DNA from: Candidatus Electrothrix gigas
GTDB lineage: Bacteria > Desulfobacterota > Desulfobulbia > Desulfobulbales > Desulfobulbaceae
Assembly (NCBI GenBank): GCA_022766165.1
Contig: QYLO01000011.1
Span: forward strand, 1-64,000
Direction of reading: 5' to 3'
DNA: 64,000 nt
Part shown: positions 54,220 through 63,219 of the stretch, in pieces
How the letters are laid out: the number at the start of each line of letters is the position of its first letter
Numbering within the stretch: the stretch's first letter is position 1
Notes under the pieces: generated by a model
What the model was told of the DNA's origin: nothing
What the model saw: only the letters and a program-made list of their open reading frames with translations
Database searches by the model: none
Made by a program: the position numbers and the translations under genes

Positions 54220-57200
54220 TTACAGTTTAAACTGCTCAACCTGATGACGGAGCCTTTCAGAAGCATCCATTAACTCATCGGTAATGGACACAACCACACC
54301 TGCTCCCTCAACAGTTTTTTGCGCACCTTCAAAGGACTGCTGGGCAATCCTGACCGCATTTTGCGAACGTTGTCCCTGAGCAGCAACCATCTCGTTCAAC
54401 TGATCAGTACGTTGCACAATCTCGCGCATCTCAGAGTCAATGGCACTGGAACCGGCACTGGCTTCAGATACCAGCGCAGAAATGATCTGGGACTGCTGCA
54501 CCATAGAAGAAAGTGCTTTCTCAGCTGCCTGACGACGGGCACCCTGCTCACCAGCCATTTGGGAGATCTGTTCGGCCAGTTTGTTCAGTTCCTGAACAAG
54601 GGCCTGAACGCTCTGGATATCGCCCTCAACAACCTGAGCAACCTGAGCAATCTCTTCAATGGAACGCATGTTGTTACGACCACTGGCATCAATTTTGGAA
54701 AGAGCATCCTGCAACTCTTCAGAGTACCGTGTTCCCGCTTCAACACTTGCAGAGGAATCTTTAATCAGCTGCGTAATTTCCTTGGCAGCTTCAGAGGAAC
54801 GTTGCGCCAGTTTACCAACCTCGTCAGCAACAACCGCAAAACCCTTACCATGCGCACCAGCACGAGCAGCCTCAATGGCAGCATTCAGAGCAAGCAAGTT
54901 TGTCTGCTCGGCGATCTCTGTAATAACGCCAATGATTTCAGAAATCTGTCCAGAGGATTCCGCAATAGCACGCATACCAGCAACCGTGTTTTCCACAGCC
55001 GATCTACCGTCTTGGGCAGCTTGAAGGGCTGCTTGACCCTGATCTGTTGCAGCGTCTACCGCTTGCGTCATATTCCGTACAGCTACGGTAATTTCGTTCA
55101 TGGATGCGGTCACCTGCATAACCATTTTACCCTGCTCATTGGATGTTGCCACAACACGAGCACCGGTTTCACCCATCGCACCCACACGGTCAGTCGCTGT
55201 TTCAGCTTCTTCAGACTGTTTGATAACAGCGTCACTCACTGTATCCATAGATTGGAGCAACTCAGCAATAGTTTGCTGGGAACGCAGCGCACTTTCCTGC
55301 TGCGCCTTGGCACCCTCAGCAACCTGAGCCGCTGTTGCACCCATTGTTTGGAGGAGCTCTCTTGTCTTCTCTGATTGCTGGGCCTCAACCTCAGCACGAT
55401 CCCTGTTTGCGGATGCGCGTCCGGCCACGTTTTCAGCGTTTGAAGCAACAGCCTGAGATACGGTCTGCACCTCGGAAAAGGCTGCGTTTAGCTCAATCAG
55501 CATCTTGTTGAACTCATCCGCCATCTCGCCTACCTCATCAGTAGAGGTCGTCTCCACGTTCAGGGTAAGGTCACGATTCGCAGCAACCTCACGAACAACG
55601 TCGGCGATAGCAACAATAGGTCGGGCAACCGCACCACCGATAAACCAAGCTACTATAGCAATAACGGCAATAAGAATAATACCAAGCAAAATAGCACGGT
55701 TCCGAATCGTAGTAACAGCTTCCAAGGCTTCTTCCGTGTCGATCTTGGCAATCAAAATCCAGTCAAAATCAGTGTCCAGATCCTGTTTTAGGTTCAACGG
55801 AACCGCTGCACCGAAAATTTCGTCACCAACATAGTCGGGAGCACGCCTCCACTGTGCCTTATTGCCTGCCGCGGTTGCATCAATCAGCTCGGTTTTGAGC
55901 GCTTGATCTTGGAGAAGTTTAAGACCCTTTCGAGAACTGGAACGGGGGATAAAATCTTCAAAGCCGACCAAAAAGGTCTCACCGGTATTGCCCAGGCCGG
56001 TTGTTTCGTTCAGAACCGCCTGAATCTGCGTATCTGGAAGCTGGGTGGCAACAATCATAACCAGCTCACCTGTCGCATCCAAAACTGGAGCGGCAAAAAA
56101 GGCTGCTGGCTCATTCTTTGAAGGGGCATACCTTTCATAATCCGACATTGCGGATTTTTTGGTACTCACAACCTGCTGGATCAGCCGTCCCAGGTTGCTG
56201 TTGCTGTATTTACCGGTAAGCATATTGGTATGATAATCAGATTCCTGCTCAACCGTGTAAAAAACATAGCCGGTTGGATCAATGAGAAAGATATCGTAGT
56301 ATCCATACGCTCTCTGATATCTCTGCATCAGATCTTCTGTCTGCCCCTTCTCTTTTGGAACTATAACTTCCGCCAAAGAACCGTTGGTAATCATTCCCCA
56401 ATTCAAGCTGGGAAGAACAATTGGAGAATAAACAGAAAGCTCAAATGCTCCTGTTGTACCAATTTTGTGGAGAGATCCTGATTTACCGCTCAAGGCCAAC
56501 CTTGTATCAGGCGTATCATGCGGATCACCAATCTTGCCCTCCTTAACTGTACGGTTGGAATGGAGTTTAGGGTTGTCGAGATCACCGACCATATAGGATT
56601 CAAACGTACTGGTTAGACCTTCGCGCTGATTTACAATACTGTTGATTTCATCAGTGGAAAGCTGCATCGCAGCGACACCGATAACCTTGCCGTTTTCATT
56701 CCGAACCGGACCACCAATAAATGCGGCCTGCTGATTATTAGAAGGTGCATAGGGAGAATAATCTTCTATAACTCGCTGCTCTTTCTTCATCACCTTGGAA
56801 AAAAGTTTACCTAAACCACTGTCCCGCAGGCTTCCTCTGACCAAATTTTGTCCCAGATCCGATTCGCCAGCAACAGTGTAGATAATATCACCCTCGTGTG
56901 AAATAAGAAAGAGGTCATAGTATCCATGTTCTTCAGAAAACTTTTTATACCAAGGACCGTATTTCTCCTTATAGCCATTCCAGAGACTGCCGCCGACTCT
57001 GCCTCCTTCCTCACGCATGGCCTCAGTAAACTCCTGCAAGGCATTAATTGTACTCAGACTGGTGGCAAGCATTTCCGTATCAGCCATACGTTTACTAAAA
57101 TATCGCTGAACGGCCTGAATTTTTGTCGTTTCAATAGCAGAGAGCTTTCTCAGCGCCTCTGCACGGAGTGAACCAACCAGGTTACCAAGAACCTCCATAT

Positions 57201-57423
57201 CACCGGTACGCTCTTTGAGATAACCAGCAATCTGTTGTTTTTTAATCTCACGAATAGACTCAAGCTGGGCAACAGCACGGTCTGTCAAAGCGTCGGCAGA
57301 TTCTAGCTGGTCAATAATTGTATTCGCAAGAAAGGGAATAATACCAACGAGCAGCAGCAGCAGTACTAGCTTACCTCGAAGTCCCCATCCTTTTTTGGAA
57401 GACGTTCTCTTCATTTTATTCAT
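54220..57423 (-). CDS. Methyl-accepting chemotaxis protein with duplicated Cache sensors
   Basis: 1067 residues. TM1 (about 18-36) and TM2 (about 590-612) flank an unusually large ~550-residue sensor made of two related halves: each has GYYD[LI]FLI, YTV-x-x-ESD, LG[KR]L, DY-x-x-YAPS-x-N and AAF, with spacing of about 200 residues. HAMP follows (about 612-665), then the MA domain with the tip [37 protein letters not shown] precedes the ATG. There is no CheR-binding pentapeptide at the C-terminus (ends QVEQFKL). The ligand cannot be predicted. Confidence 0.95.
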   Translation of the reverse strand: MNKMKRTSSKKGWGLRGKLVLLLLLVGIIPFLANTIIDQLESADALTDRAVAQLESIREIKKQQIAGYLKERTGDMEVLGNLVGSLRAEALRKLSAIETTKIQAVQRYFSKRMADTEMLATSLSTINALQEFTEAMREEGGRVGGSLWNGYKEKYGPWYKKFSEEHGYYDLFLISHEGDIIYTVAGESDLGQNLVRGSLRDSGLGKLFSKVMKKEQRVIEDYSPYAPSNNQQAAFIGGPVRNENGKVIGVAAMQLSTDEINSIVNQREGLTSTFESYMVGDLDNPKLHSNRTVKEGKIGDPHDTPDTRLALSGKSGSLHKIGTTGAFELSVYSPIVLPSLNWGMITNGSLAEVIVPKEKGQTEDLMQRYQRAYGYYDIFLIDPTGYVFYTVEQESDYHTNMLTGKYSNSNLGRLIQQVVSTKKSAMSDYERYAPSKNEPAAFFAAPVLDATGELVMIVATQLPDTQIQAVLNETTGLGNTGETFLVGFEDFIPRSSSRKGLKLLQDQALKTELIDATAAGNKAQWRRAPDYVGDEIFGAAVPLNLKQDLDTDFDWILIAKIDTEEALEAVTTIRNRAILLGIILIAVIAIVAWFIGGAVARPIVAIADVVREVAANRDLTLNVETTSTDEVGEMADEFNKMLIELNAAFSEVQTVSQAVASNAENVAGRASANRDRAEVEAQQSEKTRELLQTMGATAAQVAEGAKAQQESALRSQQTIAELLQSMDTVSDAVIKQSEEAETATDRVGAMGETGARVVATSNEQGKMVMQVTASMNEITVAVRNMTQAVDAATDQGQAALQAAQDGRSAVENTVAGMRAIAESSGQISEIIGVITEIAEQTNLLALNAAIEAARAGAHGKGFAVVADEVGKLAQRSSEAAKEITQLIKDSSASVEAGTRYSEELQDALSKIDASGRNNMRSIEEIAQVAQVVEGDIQSVQALVQELNKLAEQISQMAGEQGARRQAAEKALSSMVQQSQIISALVSEASAGSSAIDSEMREIVQRTDQLNEMVAAQGQRSQNAVRIAQQSFEGAQKTVEGAGVVVSITDELMDASERLRHQVEQFKL

Positions 57424-57601
57424 ACATTCCCCTCCACCTGTCTGTTTTTCAATAGTACCGATCGACCGGATAACATTTTCCGGTACCGGGCTTTGTTCTG
57501 CCGCACTCCAACGAACATGCCTCCATACCTCCTCATAAAGTTTATCTTATTTTTTAATATATATCGGTATATCTTAAATATTGCAACGAGATCTCTCTTT
57601 T

Positions 57602-59398
57602 TTATTTGAGACGTAGCACTTCTTCAATACTTTTAGGAATTCCTGTGTCCGGTAGCAATTTTGCCCCAGGACAACGTGCTGCCACGGCTGCTGGCATCTC
57701 TCGGTACAGACTGCCTGCCGGGTCTTGAACAATACCAGTTCCACCTACACGCAAAACTTCCTCAAGTCCCTCTCCACCATCCTCTCCCATTCCAGATAAA
57801 ATTACACCTATACTTTTCTCTTTTATTCGCTCTGCCATTGAGAAAAAGAGCATATCTATTGAGCCTCTTCGGCTGGCAAAGGGGGCTGCGGAAAGATGCA
57901 ACACCATTTCGCCTTCCTGTTCATGCACTGTGAGATACTCCTCTCCAGAGGCAAAATAACAAACACCTGCCTCTACCTTTGCCTGATTTTCTGCACGGCG
58001 AGTTATCAGAGGAGAAAATTTATTGATATACTTAACAAACGAATCAAGGTGCCGAGATGATACATAAAAGACAACCAGATATGCCACGGGAAATTTTACC
58101 GTCAGATGAGGAAGGATTTTTAACAGGGAGCCATAGCCGCCTTCTGCTACGCCCAATGCAACAAGACCTTCACATGGCTTACCAGTCAAGGCGAGTGCAT
58201 CTTTCTTATCATGACTGACTGCTCTGACATATTTGACCGCCTCAAGCTCAACTTCTGCTGCTAAACGTATCTTACGCTCAATTTCATTGGTCTGTTCCTC
58301 AAGCCCAACATTACCAGTATTTGAGGGTTTAGCAACAAAATCTACAGCTCCGTACTTGAGCGCATCAAAGGTTACATCAGCTCCTTCAACAGTCATAGCA
58401 CTGAGCATAACCGTTGGTGTTGGGGCCTGTATCATCAGATGCTTGATGGTGGTTAAACCGTCCATAACTGGCATCTCCACATCAAGGGTCACCACATCAG
58501 GTTTGAGCTGGGGAATAATTTGCAGGGCCTCTTCCCCGTTTTCTGCTTCTCCAACAACGTTGATCACTGGATTGTTTTTAAAAATGTTGCCAATAACTTT
58601 GCGCATCATTCTGGAATCATCAACAATAAACAGATTAATTTTCTGTTCACATTTCTCTATAAGACAATTTGCCTCTTCTTCGCCCTGCTGAGGACTAATG
58701 AGATTGTCTATTGCCTCTTTTTTCAAACGAGAGGTAATTAAAATTGTGTCCAGCCCCTTAGGTGTAATCAATTTTTCTGTGTCGCCTTTTGCGGGTTTTT
58801 CAGTAAATCCCAGTGGAGGCCAGTCAAATATTTCCAATGCAGCATCTACCCCCTGCTTATTTTCACAGGATGCGTTGACAAGTATTCCCTTGTCAAAGTA
58901 AAGTACTCCTTGCTTTTTGCTGCCAAAGTGAACCTGTATGGAACAGGTTTTTTCAAGTGCCTCAAGAAAGGCAACGATTTTGCCGACAAAGACTCCAGGA
59001 GCATAGTCGTTTTCATCAAGACGTTGCAGCCCCTCAAGAACTGCACAGCCAATTGTCTCCAAGTTGGAAGGCTTTACCAGGTAATGGTAGATAGAATCTT
59101 TAACTGGGCATTTTTTTACTGTGTCTACAGAGTGATGCTTCTCTGCAATCATCACGATACACTGGATATGCCGGTATGATAAAGAGACAAGGGAGAGCAA
59201 GGCCAGCGCATCAATGTTTTGGGCATTCATATTGATAACAAGAATAGCTATCTTCTCTTTTTTCAAGGCAAATACTTCATCACCCCTGTTCGTGGCAGTG
59301 AGTACCTTGTATTGACCGTATGCGGACAGCACCTTGCTGAGATCATTTACAAAGGTTAAATCATCATCAACGATGAGAATTTTTGATATATCAGACAT
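57602..59398 (-). CDS. Receiver - DUF4388 - receiver - CheB-like protein
   Basis: 598 residues. The first receiver (about 1-120) is degenerate: it starts ILIVDDDL, but the phospho-Asp site is NMNAQNI. DUF4388 follows (about 135-225; GVLYFDKGILVNASCENK), then a canonical receiver (about 245-370; FIVDDSRMMRK, VVTLDVEMPVMDG). The C-terminal CheB-like domain retains the Asp loop GMGEDGGEG but has GVAEGG at the Ser motif and YVSS for QHM, so it is probably inactive. It heads the chemotaxis block and has the same building blocks as the gene at 40503-41891, in a longer form. Confidence 0.82.
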   Translation of the reverse strand: MSDISKILIVDDDLTFVNDLSKVLSAYGQYKVLTATNRGDEVFALKKEKIAILVINMNAQNIDALALLSLVSLSYRHIQCIVMIAEKHHSVDTVKKCPVKDSIYHYLVKPSNLETIGCAVLEGLQRLDENDYAPGVFVGKIVAFLEALEKTCSIQVHFGSKKQGVLYFDKGILVNASCENKQGVDAALEIFDWPPLGFTEKPAKGDTEKLITPKGLDTILITSRLKKEAIDNLISPQQGEEEANCLIEKCEQKINLFIVDDSRMMRKVIGNIFKNNPVINVVGEAENGEEALQIIPQLKPDVVTLDVEMPVMDGLTTIKHLMIQAPTPTVMLSAMTVEGADVTFDALKYGAVDFVAKPSNTGNVGLEEQTNEIERKIRLAAEVELEAVKYVRAVSHDKKDALALTGKPCEGLVALGVAEGGYGSLLKILPHLTVKFPVAYLVVFYVSSRHLDSFVKYINKFSPLITRRAENQAKVEAGVCYFASGEEYLTVHEQEGEMVLHLSAAPFASRRGSIDMLFFSMAERIKEKSIGVILSGMGEDGGEGLEEVLRVGGTGIVQDPAGSLYREMPAAVAARCPGAKLLPDTGIPKSIEEVLRLK

Positions 59399-59872
59399 GA
59401 ATTTATATGAAAATACTTTTCTTCATATTTTGTTGTCCCTCTCCAGCGATGTGGAATGGGAAATATATAACAATAAAATTTATTTATGCACAAAGATGCA
59501 CCAAGGAGATGCACCAAGGGCTTGCCTGTTCAACAGTTATGAACAGCGCTCCAGTATCTTTCTAAGATAGCATATCTAAGGCTGAAATCAATTTTTTTAA
59601 ACCGCCTTAAAAAGATTCATACCTTCCTGTGACAGTTCTTGAAAAAAGTTATTATTAACCATTTCCATTATATCCTACCATTAATATACCATAACAAAAA
59701 GAGAATATCGCAGGCAAGCATGAATCTTGTCTAAAGTAATAAAAAAGGAAAAGCAATAAGATATTTTAAAAAATTTTCTTAAAAAATCTTATACATAAAG
59801 ATGGTAAGGGCAAGGCATGCCTGCAAGGGTCTGGTAGAAAAAACAACAGAGAACAGCAACAACTGCGGGTGA
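59399..59872. other. Intergenic region with repeat copy and AT-rich hairpin
   Basis: No gene is supported. It includes dispersed-repeat copy C (about 59418-59470) and a small tandem repeat GATGCACCAAGG (near 59491-59518). It also has an AT-rich inverted repeat TAAGATATTTTAA / TTAAAAAATCTTA (59757-59769 and 59779-59791, one mismatch), and the palindrome AGGCATGCCT near 59814. A 23-codon minus-strand frame (start near 59670) is too short to call. Confidence 0.5.
59418..59470 (+). repeat. Dispersed intergenic repeat, copy C
   Basis: It reads CTTCATATTTTGTTGTCCC, then GGAATGGG and an ATATATAA run, as in copy B. It lies just upstream of the start of the REC-DUF4388-REC gene on the minus strand. 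Confidence 0.5.
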
Positions 59873-61141
59873 TTATCTTGTCAAGAGTATTTTGTTAATA
59901 ATTTTGGTCGTTGATGTGTGAGAGGTCAAGGGTATGCGTTGTATTTTTCCTCCGGCAGATTTCACCTCATCCGCCCCAACTATCTGTTCCTCAGCCCAAT
60001 CCGCACCCTTTACCAAAATATCTGGCAGAACAGTGGTCAGTAATCGCAAAGGAGTTTCTTCATCAAAAAGCACAACAAAATCCACACAGCCCAGTGCAGC
60101 CAAAACCCGAGCCCGCTCAAGCTCGCTGTTTATCGGTCGTAAAGGGCCTTTTAACGCCTGCACAGATCGGTCTGCATTTAATCCAACAACAAGACAGTCG
60201 CCACAGCGACGAGCCTCTTCCAAATAGCTGACATGTCCGGCATGGAGGAGATCAAAACAGCCATTGGTAAAGACAATCTTGCTTCCCTGTCTCCGCATCT
60301 GCCCTATCCGTTCCAACAGGATTTCGGAGGTAACAACCTTGTCACTGTCTTGACCATACCAGGGATGTTCAGCAACAGAACAGAAGCGAGATCGAGCTGC
60401 CTCAACATCTCTGGTCTCAAGCTCGGCCCGTATCATAGCGGGTTGTTTATCAGCTTCAGCCAGCACCTCGCCTAATGGAGAAATAATCATGGAATGGCCT
60501 GCCAAATCACCAACAGGAAGATGACCACTCCCATTACAGGCAGCAACAACGACCTGATTTTCTATGGCTCGGGCCTGAAGCAGGGTTCTCCAATGATCTA
60601 AACGAACTTCAGGCCACTGTGCAGAAACAACAAGAAGCTTACATCCTGCAAAAATCTGTTGCCGACTCAACGCAGGAAAACGGAGATCATAACAGACTAA
60701 GGCCCCAATCGGACCAAAGGGAGTTTGGATAGCCTGTGCAGCTTTTCCCGCTGTGAGATATTGATCTTCCTGCCAAAGCCTGAACAGATGCTGTTTTTGA
60801 TAACAACCAGTAAGCCCGTCCGGGCCAACCACAAAGAGCGTGTTGTAAATTTCTCCTGTTGGTTGTTTGTCCAGCAAAGAGCCAGCAAACCATATCCTGT
60901 TTTGCGCTGCTTCTTGCTGCAGTTTTTTAAGCAGTTGTGGTGTTTCCTCTGCAAGAAGGGCAATATTTGCATAGTCAAAACCAGTGGCCCAAAGCTCGGG
61001 TAGAACCACCAACGTGTTTGGAGCAAAGCAGGCTTTTGCCAACATTTTTTGCAAGGTTTGAAGATTTGCCGCCACAGCACCCTGCTGCAGCGGCATCTGC
61101 AAACAGGCAACTTGAGGAAAAATACTCTGTCCGCCCATCAT
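59873..61141 (-). CDS. Fusion: nitrilase-type amidohydrolase + heptose-1-phosphate adenylyltransferase
   Basis: 422 residues. The N-terminal ~260 are a carbon-nitrogen hydrolase with the triad Glu49 (LPELW), Lys116 (CYQKQHLF) and Cys150 (LVCYDLRFP). The closest look is YafV / omega-amidase or carbamoyl-hydrolase type. The C-terminal ~150 (from about 272) are an RfaE2/HldE-C nucleotidyltransferase with TNGCFDLLHAGHVSYL (HxGH 300-303), GLNADRSV and the C-terminal SHTSTTKIINKI. The latter makes ADP-heptose for lipopolysaccharide. The two activities are not known to be linked, so the fusion is notable. The start overlaps the stop of the upstream gene (ATGA). Confidence 0.88.
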   Translation of the reverse strand: MMGGQSIFPQVACLQMPLQQGAVAANLQTLQKMLAKACFAPNTLVVLPELWATGFDYANIALLAEETPQLLKKLQQEAAQNRIWFAGSLLDKQPTGEIYNTLFVVGPDGLTGCYQKQHLFRLWQEDQYLTAGKAAQAIQTPFGPIGALVCYDLRFPALSRQQIFAGCKLLVVSAQWPEVRLDHWRTLLQARAIENQVVVAACNGSGHLPVGDLAGHSMIISPLGEVLAEADKQPAMIRAELETRDVEAARSRFCSVAEHPWYGQDSDKVVTSEILLERIGQMRRQGSKIVFTNGCFDLLHAGHVSYLEEARRCGDCLVVGLNADRSVQALKGPLRPINSELERARVLAALGCVDFVVLFDEETPLRLLTTVLPDILVKGADWAEEQIVGADEVKSAGGKIQRIPLTSHTSTTKIINKILLTR

Positions 61142-61869
61142 CCAAGCTCCTGTACTGCCTGCAAAGCCTGTGTTGCAAGATCGGCCACCGAAACTGTACG
61201 CAGCAAGCCCTGCTCATACAACCGCAAGGTTCTCTGATCCGTTGCCAGTTTTTGCAGTTGCATGACTGTCTTTTCGGTTGTCTGTGCGGTGCTGGCAACT
61301 CTGAGCAAGCCGATTGCCCGGGCAGCTAATCCACAGACTGTTGCATCAGCAGATTCCAGATAGGGCGGGAGGTCATGCTCTACTCCTCGGCTCAACAGAT
61401 GTTCTTTTCGGCACTGAGCTAATCGTCCGATAGCCCACATAAGCCCTTGTTGTAACATCTCGTGTTCAAGAAAATTTCCATCCTGCCACTCCTCTTCACC
61501 GTCTGGACGCATATAGGAAATCAACATCTGCACATACTCGTCAGCCAATCCTTTATGACAGCACATACTTTCAGCCATAGATTCTGGTGCGCCCCAGCCA
61601 ATCCCACCAGATTCATCGTTCAAACTCCACAACATGCGACGAAGAATGATCCGGGCTTCCTCCATGTCCTGTTCAGCTAACCGGGCCACAGCACCACCCA
61701 TCACGGAAATAGCATGCCAGCGGATTTGCTCATGCGCATGACAGATTCCAAAAAAAAGAGCATTAATTACTTCTTTTTCCTGGAGTAAGGCAAGCTCTGT
61801 TTCAAGTGCAGCAAGATCATCCTGCTTGAGCAGATCAAGGACATGTTGTTTAATTGCTCGTGTTCCCAT
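61138..61869 (-). CDS. HEAT-like repeat protein, DVU0298 type
   Basis: 243 residues, almost wholly helical. The pattern DESGGIGWGAPESMAE with HEQIRWHAISVMG and AIGLL units resembles the DVU_0298 family described from sulfate reducers, where HEAT/PBS-like repeats serve as protein-binding surfaces. There are no catalytic motifs. It overlaps the nitrilase fusion by four bases (ATGA), so the two are translated together. Function unknown. Confidence 0.75.
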   Translation of the reverse strand: MGTRAIKQHVLDLLKQDDLAALETELALLQEKEVINALFFGICHAHEQIRWHAISVMGGAVARLAEQDMEEARIILRRMLWSLNDESGGIGWGAPESMAESMCCHKGLADEYVQMLISYMRPDGEEEWQDGNFLEHEMLQQGLMWAIGRLAQCRKEHLLSRGVEHDLPPYLESADATVCGLAARAIGLLRVASTAQTTEKTVMQLQKLATDQRTLRLYEQGLLRTVSVADLATQALQAVQELG

Positions 61870-62041
61870 ATATATACATATCCTTTCTAGAAAATGAGAG
61901 ATGAAAAGGGTTCAGATTGGAACGACTTTTTGATTATTATTTGGAAAAACAGAAAGAATAAGTAACGAGTAACGTTAAAGAGATACATCGGGGCAAGCTG
62001 GATACAGAAAACTTTCGGAAATATGAGGAGAAAGAAGTCGC

Positions 62042-63124
62042 TTACCCTTCCCTCTCCTGCTCCTCATCAATGCGGCGAAGCCCCTCCATAATAAGGCCCA
62101 TAAATCCCCCTAACACAGGAAGTTCTTTTTCCTTTGCAGAAAGTCCCTTGGTGTAAACAAACGATCCCTTTTGTTTTGCCAAGAGAGAAAAAATAGCCTC
62201 TTTTCCCTGCAACTCTCCGTATTGGCAATGCACGATCTCTCCTTCGTTAAAAAACGTCAAGGCTTGACAGGTATCAAAGGTAAACTGCACCTTGCCTGTT
62301 TTGCCACCAGAGTTGATGAGCTGAAATAACTCCACAGAGTTAATATCTGTCAGCTCACCGCTCATACCAGAGGTGATATTACCTGCCCGCATAGTGTTTT
62401 CCTGCGCACGGTTGACTAAAACTCTATAAAAAAATATCTGTAAAATAGGATATCTGGAAAGAACATGTTTAAAATCCTTTGCCTTGAGCGCAGCCAGTTG
62501 CACAGTTGTCCGGGAACAGACTGAGGGATAGGTCAACTCTCCAGAGAGCAGACTCATCTCTCCAAAGATATCCCCTGGACCGATCTCTGCAATCACCTCG
62601 TTATCCTCCCGAACTACAGCCACTGTTCCGGCTAACACAACATAAAAATGTGTGCCAATCTCTCCGGCCTCAATGATTACTTTATTTGCAGAAAATTTTT
62701 GCAGCTTCATGAGAAGAGCAAGGTCTTGGAGGTCAAAATCATCCAGTGGCTCAAACAGATCCATCTCCCGAAGAAGATCGAAAAACTCTTCTATAAGTTG
62801 TTTTCTTGCCCTTTTCTTTGCCGTCTCAAGCAGGTTCATCTGCAAGGTGGAATAGGCCTTGTCCTTTTTATGCTCAAAACGAAGTAACCCTGTACATCCG
62901 CCGCATTCAAACTTGCTTCGCAGCATCCCCTTCTGCGTAAAACGAGGGTGCAAAGGTCTTTTTCCGCTTAACGCCTTCAGCATCTCCTGGACTAACATCA
63001 GGCAGACTTCTTTGTTTCGCTCAATAGTTAGCGTAGAATCATGAACGATAAAGTCATCACCAACATTATATATGGGACATGCGTGCTCTTCGGTAACAAC
63101 GAATACAGCATTGCGATATTCCAT
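62042..63124 (-). CDS. cNMP-binding - DUF4388 protein
   Basis: 360 residues. The N-terminal ~85 include CPIYNVGDDFIV and a FECGGCTG motif, recalling TIGR04076-like cysteine proteins. A helical stretch leads to a cyclic-nucleotide-binding domain (about 130-240; IIEAGEIGTHFYVVLAGTVAVV, GPGDIFGEMSLLSGE). A C-terminal DUF4388 domain (about 255-350; GKVQFTFD, FFNEGEIVHCQYGELQGKEAIF) completes it. There is no DNA-binding or kinase part. A paralogue lies 95 bases upstream on the same strand. A cNMP- or redox-linked signalling role is inferred from domains. Confidence 0.8.
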   Translation of the reverse strand: MEYRNAVFVVTEEHACPIYNVGDDFIVHDSTLTIERNKEVCLMLVQEMLKALSGKRPLHPRFTQKGMLRSKFECGGCTGLLRFEHKKDKAYSTLQMNLLETAKKRARKQLIEEFFDLLREMDLFEPLDDFDLQDLALLMKLQKFSANKVIIEAGEIGTHFYVVLAGTVAVVREDNEVIAEIGPGDIFGEMSLLSGELTYPSVCSRTTVQLAALKAKDFKHVLSRYPILQIFFYRVLVNRAQENTMRAGNITSGMSGELTDINSVELFQLINSGGKTGKVQFTFDTCQALTFFNEGEIVHCQYGELQGKEAIFSLLAKQKGSFVYTKGLSAKEKELPVLGGFMGLIMEGLRRIDEEQEREG

Positions 63125-63219
63125 ACATTATTACTCCATTGTACCATTACAACTACATTCCTTTACCTATACGCCTTATACGCTTATACCACCTCGCTCG
63201 TTACCCACAACAGCAAAAA

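Noticed and set aside
54319..55374. 351-codon plus-strand frame inside the MCP gene
   Set aside because: Antisense shadow of the conserved MA domain; the minus-strand MCP is certain.
59602..59672. 23-codon minus-strand frame, start MEMVNNNFF
   Set aside because: Phasin-like in look but too short to support.
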